Source: Lachnospiraceae bacterium MC2017
Lineage (GTDB): Bacteria > Bacillota > Clostridia > Lachnospirales > Lachnospiraceae
Direction of reading: 5' to 3'
Length of the DNA: 64,000 nt
NCBI GenBank assembly: GCA_000701625.1
Contig: KL370803.1
Location: 189,206-253,205 of the forward strand
The stretch's first letter is position 1. Every line of letters begins with the position of its first letter. Of the stretch, positions 50,867 to 58,698 are shown one piece after another. The translations under genes and the position numbers were made by a program. A model generated the notes under the pieces. It made no database searches and had not been told where the DNA came from. It was given only the letters and a program-made list of their open reading frames with translations.

Positions 50867-51970
50867 TCAATCCTCTGTAATTATCATGTTCTGCAATGCA
50901 TCGAGCATTTCGTCATCTGTAACCGACGTATCGATGACAGCCTTGCCCGGCTTTTTAAGCAGAATAAACTTAACCCTTTTTCCGTCCATTTTTTTGTCGG
51001 ACTTTGATATTTCCAAAATCTTATTTATATCTGCATCATCCGGCAGAGTTATCGGAAGGCCAAATGGCACAAACATATCACGGATCTCATAGAATTCCAT
51101 ATCGCTAAGATTTCCTCTCTTATATGAAATCCATGCTGCTGCAATAGCCCCAAGCGCTACGCACTCTCCATGAGTAAATGAGAAATTCATATATTTCTCA
51201 ATTGCATGACCAAGTGTATGACCAAAATTAAGGATCGCACGAATTCCCTGTTCAGTTGGATCTTCCTCAACAACAGCCGCCTTTATCTCACAGCTCCTTG
51301 CTATCATATGCTCCAGCACTTCAGGTTCTCTGTCTGTGATCTCATTGAAATTATTTACAAGCCAGCTGTAATACTCCTCATCACGAATAAGACCATGCTT
51401 TAATATTTCTCCCATTCCGGAAGCAAACTCCCTCCCGGGAAGAGACTTTAAAACAGACATATTCATATATACAAGAGAAGGCTGATGAAAAGCACCAACC
51501 ATGTTTTTATATGCATCAAAATCCACACCGGTCTTTCCGCCTATGGAACTGTCTGTCTGGGACAAAAGAGTCGTCGGAACCTGGATAAACCTTATTCCTC
51601 TAAGATAGACCGATGATGCGAAACCAGCAAGATCACCAACCACACCACCACCAAGTGCAAGTATGAAATCCTTTCTGTCAAAGTGAGATGAAATAAGCTT
51701 TACAAGCACTGTTCTTACTGTGTTAAGCGTCTTATTTTCCTCACCGGCCGGAATCTGAATTGCATATACTTCACTAAATACAGGATTGATCTTTTCCGTA
51801 ACTTCCTGCAAATACAATGGTCCTACATTTGAATCGGTGACAATGAGGCACTTACGTCCCTCAACCGGAAGCTTGGATATTTCTTCCGCAAGCTTTTCAA
51901 AATCAGATTCGATCACTATTTCATATGCATCACCGGATACGGTTTTTGCAACGTTGACTCTCTCAGACAT
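50867..51970 (-). CDS. aroB: 3-dehydroquinate synthase
   Basis: 367 residues, full length. NAD-binding GGGVVGDLAGFASSVYLRGI, zinc ligands in the ILNFGHTLGHAIE and FTHGECVALG segments, and the substrate-loop QTDSSIGGKTGVD. It makes 3-dehydroquinate from DAHP in the shikimate pathway. It lies 11 bp before lspA, so the order aroB-lspA-rluD forms one transcript. No other aro gene is visible. Confidence 0.96.
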   Translation of the reverse strand: MSERVNVAKTVSGDAYEIVIESDFEKLAEEISKLPVEGRKCLIVTDSNVGPLYLQEVTEKINPVFSEVYAIQIPAGEENKTLNTVRTVLVKLISSHFDRKDFILALGGGVVGDLAGFASSVYLRGIRFIQVPTTLLSQTDSSIGGKTGVDFDAYKNMVGAFHQPSLVYMNMSVLKSLPGREFASGMGEILKHGLIRDEEYYSWLVNNFNEITDREPEVLEHMIARSCEIKAAVVEEDPTEQGIRAILNFGHTLGHAIEKYMNFSFTHGECVALGAIAAAWISYKRGNLSDMEFYEIRDMFVPFGLPITLPDDADINKILEISKSDKKMDGKRVKFILLKKPGKAVIDTSVTDDEMLDALQNMIITED

Positions 51971-52002
51971 TTATATATCCTTTCATGATCTTTTGCCGAA
52001 AA

Positions 52003-52028
52003 AAGGCGGGGCTTTACGGCCCCGCCTT
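52003..52028 (-). terminator. Strong terminator after sepF
   Basis: 10-bp GC-rich perfect stem AAGGCGGGGC (52003-52012) with 52019-52028, then T6 on the minus strand. It separates the yggS-sepF transcript from aroB. Confidence 0.9.
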
Positions 52029-52050
52029 TACAGCGATTACATTAACTGAA

Positions 52051-52560
52051 TTACATTCTGCCAACTACTGCCTGTAAATCAAAAGCTTCCTGCATTACAT
52101 CGCCCTGATTCTCTCCGGAAAGCTCTACACTTCTGGGAGCTATAACAAAGATATAATTTGATATCTTCAAAATATGTCCCTTAAGCGCATAGCACGCACC
52201 GGATACCTGATCGATGATCTTCTGTGCAAGATCCTCATTGATTCCCTCAAGATTAAGTACAACCGTTCTATCTGAAAGAAGAGCATCCATGATATCACAT
52301 GACTCATCTGCTGTCTTAGGCTTAAACATGCAGATTTCACGATCACTGCTGTCAGATCTCTTTCTTGCCTGACGTATCGGCATGATCTTGCTCTTGGAAC
52401 TTCTGGTTTCCTCTTCCTTTATTTCATCCTTTTTTGAGAAAAAACGTCTGGGCTGTGCAGGCTCTTCATCCTCATCATAGAATTCATCATCATCGTAATC
52501 GTAATCTTCGTCTTCATCTTCAATATTCATTGCATGAACAAGCTTGTCTAATAATCCCAT
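52051..52560 (-). CDS. sepF: Cell division protein SepF
   Basis: 169 residues. N-terminal amphipathic helix MGLLDKLVHAMNI for membrane binding, a strongly acidic linker (DEDEDYDYDDDEFYDEDEE), then the SepF fold with VVLNLEGINEDLAQKIIDQVSGACYALKGHILKISNYIFVIAP. It anchors FtsZ to the membrane and bends it at the septum. It follows yggS by 54 bp, the standard pairing in Firmicutes, and has a strong terminator behind it. Confidence 0.93.
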   Translation of the reverse strand: MGLLDKLVHAMNIEDEDEDYDYDDDEFYDEDEEPAQPRRFFSKKDEIKEEETRSSKSKIMPIRQARKRSDSSDREICMFKPKTADESCDIMDALLSDRTVVLNLEGINEDLAQKIIDQVSGACYALKGHILKISNYIFVIAPRSVELSGENQGDVMQEAFDLQAVVGRM

Positions 52561-52614
52561 ACTTTTTCCCTCCTCGAAGCTCTTGTCACACCGGTGGGGC
52601 TTTTTCCTGCCGGC

Positions 52615-53325
52615 TCAGATACTGTAGTTACGTACGCCAAAAATACCGGTCCCAACACGAACCATTGTAGCGCCCTCTTCAATCGCTACCTGATAATCCC
52701 CAGTCATGCCCATTGACAATACGCTCATGTCAATATTATGACCTTTATCCAAATTTATGTCAACAGCTTTCTGCCTCATTTTAGCAAAAAAATGTCTGTT
52801 CTCTTCGGGATTTTCCACGTTTGGAGCAATGCACATAAGTCCATGTACAGAGACATTCGGTAAACTGATTATTCTGTCAACCAGTTCTGTCACCTTATCA
52901 TAGGGTATTCCGAACTTTGTCTCTTCATCACCGATATTGATCTCCACGAGGATATTGGCCGTACAATTTTTCTTTACTGCCTGCTTACTTATTTCCTGCG
53001 CAAGTTCAAAAGAATCAACTCCATGGATCAGATAAGCCTTATCAACAATGTACTTAACTTTATTTCGCTGCAGATGCCCTATCATGTGCCAGTGAATATC
53101 TTTCGGCATCTGCTCGTATTTATCAACAAGCTCCTGCACTTTATTTTCACCAAATTCACGTATTCCTGCATTATAGGCATCCATTAAAAGCGATACCGGT
53201 TTTGTCTTGCTGACAGCGATAAGAGTCACTTCACTCCTGTCACGTCCGGCTTTTTCACAGGCTGACTGAATATTTTTTTCAGTTATCCTGAGGTTCTCGA
53301 CTACATTTACTGCTTCGTCACTCAT
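52615..53325 (-). CDS. yggS: YggS/PLPBP pyridoxal phosphate-binding protein
   Basis: 236 residues, complete: PLP Lys in LIAVSKTKPV, FGENKVQELVDKYE, IHWHMIGHLQRNKVK and SMGMTGDYQVAIEEGATMVRVGTGIFG. It buffers PLP and keeps vitamin B6/amino-acid balance; no catalytic activity is known. Position before sepF is conserved in low-GC Gram-positives (ylmE-ylmF). Confidence 0.95.
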   Translation of the reverse strand: MSDEAVNVVENLRITEKNIQSACEKAGRDRSEVTLIAVSKTKPVSLLMDAYNAGIREFGENKVQELVDKYEQMPKDIHWHMIGHLQRNKVKYIVDKAYLIHGVDSFELAQEISKQAVKKNCTANILVEINIGDEETKFGIPYDKVTELVDRIISLPNVSVHGLMCIAPNVENPEENRHFFAKMRQKAVDINLDKGHNIDMSVLSMGMTGDYQVAIEEGATMVRVGTGIFGVRNYSI

Positions 53326-53453
53326 GTCAGATCCTCTTTTCTGATATTGATTCTTCGCAATTTACTCTACCGCATTTTTTTGTTTAATACCACAAATTTT
53401 TGTTAAAGTAGTTATGAATACTTTCTTAAGATTGATGTTTACGTTTGATGTAA

Positions 53454-54995
53454 CTATTTTACCTGTTCAAATACAAGATCGTCATCATTTACGCTTTCAC
53501 CATCAAGTACAATATGGTCATATACTCGCAATCCATATGCTGTGCCGGATTCAACGATTGAATACTCTTTATTTGAACACTTAACATCAACCTTTGCAAA
53601 GTCAGCGTATCCGTTATTCATATTGTATACTCCGTGGAGCTTATCCTTTATACTTACCGTAAAGGTTTCATCAGAATCCGGTTTCAACAGTATATCCCCC
53701 GAATTAAAAATGGATGTATCTATATAAACCTGACCGTCTTTTTTGTCATAAACATCAGCTTCTACAAATTCAACACTCTTTGAACCATTTTCCAGATATG
53801 TTTCACGCATAAATCCATCTGAATCCGAATCCCCGCCTTTTGTAAGGAATTCCTCCGGAATCAAGTAAAATTCCCTTACTACAATAGATGAATTCGGTAT
53901 CTTAAGTCCTGCAGTATTATCTGTCAAAAGTTCAACATCTATATATCGATCAGTTGCAAATGTTAGCATTGAGTTTGTAAATGACAATTGAAGATATCTT
54001 CCATCCCCATTTGTAAGGAATGCCATCTTTGCCCAACTGGTAAGATTATTCTTTAAGAAGCGTACATTGACATAATCCCCATCTTTCAATTTATCTTCCC
54101 AAGCATCATTAAAAGGCACTACAATTGACCAATTCTCTTCTGTCACAAGCTTATACGCGTCTTCACCTTCTGTTACCACAGAATGTTCATCGTGAATATT
54201 TCTCTGATGTTTTTCCTCATCAAATGTATCTTTATTAACTTCAGACGGAATAAGATTTTCCAATCCATCCGTTCCGTACACGACAACGCCGCTATTTGAG
54301 GAATATCCCATGGCAACAGCCCTGCTTATTGCCTCATTCCCCGAAAGCGTCTGGAGAACAGACATTACATTGGCATTTTTCAACCGGGCAACAAGTCCAT
54401 TCAAAGAATACTTAAAATCATACACAGATCTAAAATCAGAATCATCAAATTTTTTCTGATGATTTTCAATTTCTGTCCTGAGTTCTGTCATATCATCATC
54501 TGAAAAATTACTGCTTACAGTATTCGCTTCATTTAGTAGATCTGACAGCTGCCCGCTTTCATCCACAGAATACACCAGTGCTCCGTTTGAGACTTTTTCT
54601 GCCTCACGAGCATAGTAATTCATGTAACCGTTCGCAGTAGTTTTATACACTTCCTCCGTGCGCACAGCTACACCTCTGGCCGTCGTATCGACTGCAAGAG
54701 ATCCTAATTTTACTTCATACCCTGTGATTGGTGTCGCACGAAAGTACATAGACAGATAAAAGACAATGTACACAAAAATCCCAACAAATATAAACATGCC
54801 GAGATTAATGTGATGCAATTGGTGTTTATGATATCTGACAACCTTTTTTTGTTTCGGTCTGGTCTTTACTCTGCGTTTACGCCTGGTCTTTACAGAGGTT
54901 TTTGTTTCCTTACCGCTTCTGCTTTCTCTCATCCGGACAGAGCGCTTCCGCCCTGTATTTTTTCTTTTAATTCTACTTCTTTTTCCTCTGTTCAA
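53454..54995 (-). CDS. HlyD-like membrane protein with very basic N-terminal tail
   Basis: 513 residues. Residues ~1-55 are a highly basic cytoplasmic tail rich in K and R (MNRGKRSRIKRKNTGRKRS, KTRRKRRVKTRPKQKK). One TM at ~65-86. Then an outside part: biotinyl-lipoyl-like fold GYEVKLGSLAVDTTARGVAVRTEEVYKTTANGYMNYYAREAEKVSNGALVYSVDESG, a helical hairpin, and beta domains with KLHGVYNMNNGYADFAKVDV. This is an HlyD/periplasmic-adaptor relative found beside yggS-sepF in Lachnospiraceae and likely works in cell envelope or division, not export, because no ABC transporter is near. Role not proven. Confidence 0.75.
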   Translation of the reverse strand: MNRGKRSRIKRKNTGRKRSVRMRESRSGKETKTSVKTRRKRRVKTRPKQKKVVRYHKHQLHHINLGMFIFVGIFVYIVFYLSMYFRATPITGYEVKLGSLAVDTTARGVAVRTEEVYKTTANGYMNYYAREAEKVSNGALVYSVDESGQLSDLLNEANTVSSNFSDDDMTELRTEIENHQKKFDDSDFRSVYDFKYSLNGLVARLKNANVMSVLQTLSGNEAISRAVAMGYSSNSGVVVYGTDGLENLIPSEVNKDTFDEEKHQRNIHDEHSVVTEGEDAYKLVTEENWSIVVPFNDAWEDKLKDGDYVNVRFLKNNLTSWAKMAFLTNGDGRYLQLSFTNSMLTFATDRYIDVELLTDNTAGLKIPNSSIVVREFYLIPEEFLTKGGDSDSDGFMRETYLENGSKSVEFVEADVYDKKDGQVYIDTSIFNSGDILLKPDSDETFTVSIKDKLHGVYNMNNGYADFAKVDVKCSNKEYSIVESGTAYGLRVYDHIVLDGESVNDDDLVFEQVK

Positions 54996-55191
54996 GTCAA
55001 AAACCCCTGCGTACCCGGATATATATTTAATCCTGTTTTTTTATTTAGTCTTCAAATCCTTTTATTCACATTTGGATCTGTAACTTTTATCCCTAATATG
55101 ATGCAAGGGTCAGATGCACTTTTGCCCCTGTCATCTTAATATTAGTATAATACCATTTTTTGTTCACATCTAATAGAAAAAAATGCAGCAT

Positions 55192-55234
55192 AAAAGGCTG
55201 ACATAGATAGCAGATAATATCTTGTCAGCCTTTT
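55192..55234 (-). terminator. Rho-independent terminator of the ATP-binding protein gene
   Basis: AAAAGGCTGAC (55192-55202) pairs with 55224-55234, 21-nt loop with a minor AGAT/ATCT stem; minus strand ends TTTTATGC. Confidence 0.7.
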
Positions 55235-55272
55235 GCTATGCTATTTTTGAAACAAAAGATGCTAAATTGACA

Positions 55273-55701
55273 TCAGAGCGCAACAATCACCTTATCCTGT
55301 AAGTCAGCAGGAAGCTGTTCCTTCGCAAGTGAAAGGCTCACTGTGATCTTAACATCAGATTTATTACTGAGTTCTTCAATCTTTCTAAGAGAATCAGCAA
55401 CTTCATCTTTATCTTTATCTTTTTGATACGATACAAGGAGGAAACGGTCTATGAACAAATCTTCAAGATCGTGGTCAGCAGACATGATACCACTAATAAA
55501 ACCTTTGAATTCATCAGGATTTGAAATACCATAATCAGAACTGTTGATAAGTCGTACTGTATTCTTGACCTCATAAATATGAGACATATCTTTGTCAATG
55601 AATACGACATTGCCCTTTGCGGAAGCTGCTGCTTCACCTACTTTCTCCAGCAATACCTTTGTTTTGCCCTTACCCTTTTCTCCGACAATTAACTGAATCA
55701 T
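55273..55701 (-). CDS. Small P-loop ATP-binding protein (clostridial 'PilT-like')
   Basis: 142 residues from ATG 55701 (AAGGAGG 7-8 nt upstream). It starts IQLIVGEKGKGKTKVLLEKV, with Walker A GEKGKGKT, then VVFIDKDMSHIYEV. No full motor domain follows, so the twitching-motility name sometimes given to the family is a weak label. It may be a small nucleotide-binding accessory protein. It has its own terminator and stands alone. Confidence 0.65.
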   Translation of the reverse strand: MIQLIVGEKGKGKTKVLLEKVGEAAASAKGNVVFIDKDMSHIYEVKNTVRLINSSDYGISNPDEFKGFISGIMSADHDLEDLFIDRFLLVSYQKDKDKDEVADSLRKIEELSNKSDVKITVSLSLAKEQLPADLQDKVIVAL

Positions 55702-55874
55702 AGTTGTGTCCTCCTTCTCATTATGCATTTATAACTGTAGTGACAGATCTTATCCTTATATAGTGATGTGAATTTTCACAAAAAACCTGTTTCAGAAGGA
55801 ATTTTTTACTACAGTTTGCCTAATTGAATTATATAATAAACAAGTAAAAAGCACAACTACCAGTTTCGAGTTTA

Positions 55875-56040
55875 GTTGCTGTTCACCTTTTGTTACAGTA
55901 CAGACGTAAACGGAGCATTTACTGCGGATGCTACGAACACTTAGCGAACACATGTGAGCTTAGTGAGAGTGTATGCAGAGCTGTAAGCGAGTGAACAGTA
56001 ACCACCTTTTTGGTCGTGAACTATACCTACGTGTGAACAG
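55875..56040. repeat. Dispersed repeat, inverted copy
   Basis: GTTGCTGTTCAC (55875-55886) and GTGAACAGTAAC (55991-56002) are inverted termini one base apart from those at 26534. The inner GTAAACGGAGCATTTACTGC and a TTGGTCGTGAACTA...CGTGTGAACAG tail (56010-56040) match parts of the 26.6 kb copy. It fills most of the 320-bp gap and ends 8 bp from the carboxypeptidase stop. Confidence 0.7.
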
Positions 56041-56048
56041 ATATAAAC

Positions 56049-57050
56049 CTAGTTTTGACCGATCAATGATAAAAGAGAATTTGTTTTACCATATGTCACA
56101 TCAATGTTATTACCTTTCATGACACAGGTTATATAGTCACGTCCCGCCGAATCTCTTGCAAGTTGTACAAGGCAAGCGCCAGCAGCTATAGTCGTACCTG
56201 TTTTTCCTCCGACAACATTAATATTCGAAGGAGATACAACAAGGCCTTTAAGAAAACGATTGGTTGCATCGCAACTGAAAGTTATCTCTTTACCCTCAGA
56301 ATCCTTATAAGTTGTAGTATATGTATTCATCCCAATTATCTGGACAAAAGTATCATTTTTAATCGCTTCATTGAAAAGAAGATACATATCGTACGCAGTC
56401 GTAAAATGCTGTTCATCATGAAGTCCATGAGGATTTACAAAATGTGAATTTGTAGCGCCGAGTTCCTTCGCTTTCTCATTCATCATTGTACTGAAGCCAT
56501 CTATACTTCCACCGATATTCTCCGCGATCAATGCAGCAACATCATTTGCAGAATAAATCAATAACAGATGTAGTGCCTGGTCAAGTGTCATGGAATCTCC
56601 CGGCCTAAGTCCAATTTTCTGCACATCTGATTCTGTGTAGACACAATTTTCATTTGCAGTGAGTACTGTATCAAGACTTGCACTTTCAAGTGCAACGATT
56701 GCTGTCAGTACCTTTGTCATACTTGCAGGATAGAGCTTAGCTGTTGCATTTCGGGCATACATAACTTCATGATTGCCTACATCAACAAGAATAGCCGAGC
56801 CATACGAATCAGCTCCAAAAGATATTTCTTCACCTGGTATTTCATCACCACTAACTACCGCTAGATTGCTTGCAAAAGAATCTGCGATATTACTTGAGTT
56901 ATTTGTCTCAAAGCGAAAAGCACTTTTTGTCGTATTAATATCAAAGGGAACAGAATAAGATTTGCTTCCACATGATGTGAAAAGCATAACCGAAGCAATA
57001 AACAGTCCGGTCAATTTGACCGGACCTGAGATAAACTTATTTGGACTCAT
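56049..57050 (-). CDS. D-alanyl-D-alanine carboxypeptidase (S11 family), lipoprotein type
   Basis: 333 residues from ATG 57050, two bases after the mgsA stop, so translation is coupled. Signal segment with lipobox FTSC (~27). Catalytic motifs of the low-molecular-mass PBPs: SxxK in ASMTKVLTA, SxN in YSANDVA, KTG in GGKTGTT. It trims the terminal D-Ala of peptidoglycan stem peptides outside the cell. Position at the end of the elongasome region suits a cell-wall role. A repeat follows the stop. Confidence 0.92.
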   Translation of the reverse strand: MSPNKFISGPVKLTGLFIASVMLFTSCGSKSYSVPFDINTTKSAFRFETNNSSNIADSFASNLAVVSGDEIPGEEISFGADSYGSAILVDVGNHEVMYARNATAKLYPASMTKVLTAIVALESASLDTVLTANENCVYTESDVQKIGLRPGDSMTLDQALHLLLIYSANDVAALIAENIGGSIDGFSTMMNEKAKELGATNSHFVNPHGLHDEQHFTTAYDMYLLFNEAIKNDTFVQIIGMNTYTTTYKDSEGKEITFSCDATNRFLKGLVVSPSNINVVGGKTGTTIAAGACLVQLARDSAGRDYITCVMKGNNIDVTYGKTNSLLSLIGQN

Positions 57051-57051
57051 A

Positions 57052-57447
57052 TTATTTATACATCTCACGCCATTCAAGATCTCCTCTGTCAAGGGACTTG
57101 ATCAGTAGCTCTGCGGTTGCAAGATTAGTAGCAAGCGGAATATTATGTGTATCACAAAGGCGAACAATATTATTAACATCCGGCTCATGATTTTTAACTG
57201 TAAGAGGATCTCTTAAAAAGATGACCAGATCCATTTCATTATGCTCAATCTGTGCTCCAAGCTGCTGTTCTCCACCAAGATGACCTGCGAGAAACTTGTG
57301 TACATTAAGATTCGTAACTTCCTCTATAAGACGGCCGGTAGTTCCGGTAGCGTAAAGATCATTTTTGGCAAGGATTCCTCTGTAAGCAATACAGAAATTC
57401 TGCATAAGTTTCTTCTTTGCATCATGTGCAATAAGACCAATATTCAT
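57052..57447 (-). CDS. mgsA: Methylglyoxal synthase
   Basis: 131 residues, full length. N-terminal [12 protein letters not shown], the phosphate-binding [19 protein letters not shown] and [13 protein letters not shown], and the active His/Asp in KNHEPDV. It converts DHAP to methylglyoxal plus phosphate, a bypass of glycolysis under phosphate limits. It is 123 bp after rodA and 2 bp before the carboxypeptidase gene, a frequent order in Lachnospiraceae. Confidence 0.96.
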   Translation of the reverse strand: MNIGLIAHDAKKKLMQNFCIAYRGILAKNDLYATGTTGRLIEEVTNLNVHKFLAGHLGGEQQLGAQIEHNEMDLVIFLRDPLTVKNHEPDVNNIVRLCDTHNIPLATNLATAELLIKSLDRGDLEWREMYK

Positions 57448-57569
57448 ATTTTACCTTCTTCCCTTTGTTTACTGATCAAAAATATGAACCCCTATATTCA
57501 ATCCGTAAACTCAGTATTATTTTCGCACAGTGCCCCATCACTCTGCTTAAAGACCCTTTTATAGAAAAA

Positions 57570-58694
57570 TCAAAACCTGACATTATCTCTTTCACGCAGC
57601 CTTAGAAGTCCTACGTTAAGAACGACTCCCACTTCCATAAACAAACTGATTAGTGATGTCATTCCGTAACTCACGAACGGAAGGGGAATACCTGTATTAG
57701 GCATCACTCCTGTCGCAACTGCTATATTGAGAAATGTCTGAAAGCCGATGTGTGCTGCCACACCGGCACAAATCAGTGTTCCCGAAAGCTCCGAAGCATT
57801 CCGCCCTATACGGAGCGTTTCTACCACAACAAGCGAAGCAAGTATAATAACTGCTGCGCTTCCGATAAAACCAAGTTCTTCACCAATTATTGCAAAGATA
57901 AAGTCTGTCTGAGGCTCCGAGATGAAATTACCGTTCTTTACAGATCCGACCTCATTATTTTTATAGCCCTTACCTGTAAGCTGACCTGAGCCTATCGCCA
58001 CGATCGAATTTTGCTGCTGATATCCTTCCTCATTTGAGTATTTATCCGGTTGAAGCCAGGCAAGTATTCGGGTCTGCTGATAGTCTTTAATTATTTCCTG
58101 ATTTGGCTGCAGTACAAGCATAAGACCTATAACAAGCACAGGTATGGCAACCGCCAGTGTACCGATTATTATCTTCCAGCTCAGACCGGCAATAAATATC
58201 ATCGAAAGAAAAATGCAGATTAAAACTATGCTGGTAGACAAATCCGGTTCATCATAAACCAGGTACCATGGAATTAAAAACAACCCCATAGTTAAAATTA
58301 GTGTACCAAACCTGCTTACTTTATCCCTGTGTATCATTATAAAATTTGCAAAGAATAAAATCAACAGGAACTTAGCTGTCTCCGATGGCTGAAACTGGAT
58401 ACCGGCAAGTATGATCCAACGTTTTGCACCGCCTCTCGTTACACCGAGAAAACGTACTGACAAAAGCAGTATAATACTCGCCACATAGTATATCCAATAA
58501 AAATTAAGTATAGACCTGTAGTCTATAAGTGACAGGATCACCATGACTACAAGACCTATCACAAGACCAATAACCTGTCTTGATTGAACAGATTCCTTCG
58601 CACTTCCAATAACAATAATACCGTAAATCGATATAGCTGCCGCAAACAGTATCAGGAAGAAATCGTAGTTTTTAAGATGATAATTTTTTGGCAT
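57570..58694 (-). CDS. rodA: RodA, SEDS peptidoglycan glycosyltransferase of elongation
   Basis: 374 residues from ATG 58694 (GGAG 9 nt upstream). About ten TM helices; SEDS motifs RGAKRWI (here RGGAKRWIIL), FQPSETAKFLLILFFA, EPDLSTSIVL, and the C-terminal GVMPNTGIPLPFVSYGMTSLI. It polymerises lipid II for side-wall growth with PBP2. It starts 4 bp after the PBP2 stop, so both are coupled and probably made in equal amounts. Confidence 0.95.
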   Translation of the reverse strand: MPKNYHLKNYDFFLILFAAAISIYGIIVIGSAKESVQSRQVIGLVIGLVVMVILSLIDYRSILNFYWIYYVASIILLLSVRFLGVTRGGAKRWIILAGIQFQPSETAKFLLILFFANFIMIHRDKVSRFGTLILTMGLFLIPWYLVYDEPDLSTSIVLICIFLSMIFIAGLSWKIIIGTLAVAIPVLVIGLMLVLQPNQEIIKDYQQTRILAWLQPDKYSNEEGYQQQNSIVAIGSGQLTGKGYKNNEVGSVKNGNFISEPQTDFIFAIIGEELGFIGSAAVIILASLVVVETLRIGRNASELSGTLICAGVAAHIGFQTFLNIAVATGVMPNTGIPLPFVSYGMTSLISLFMEVGVVLNVGLLRLRERDNVRF

Positions 58695-58698
58695 AGCA

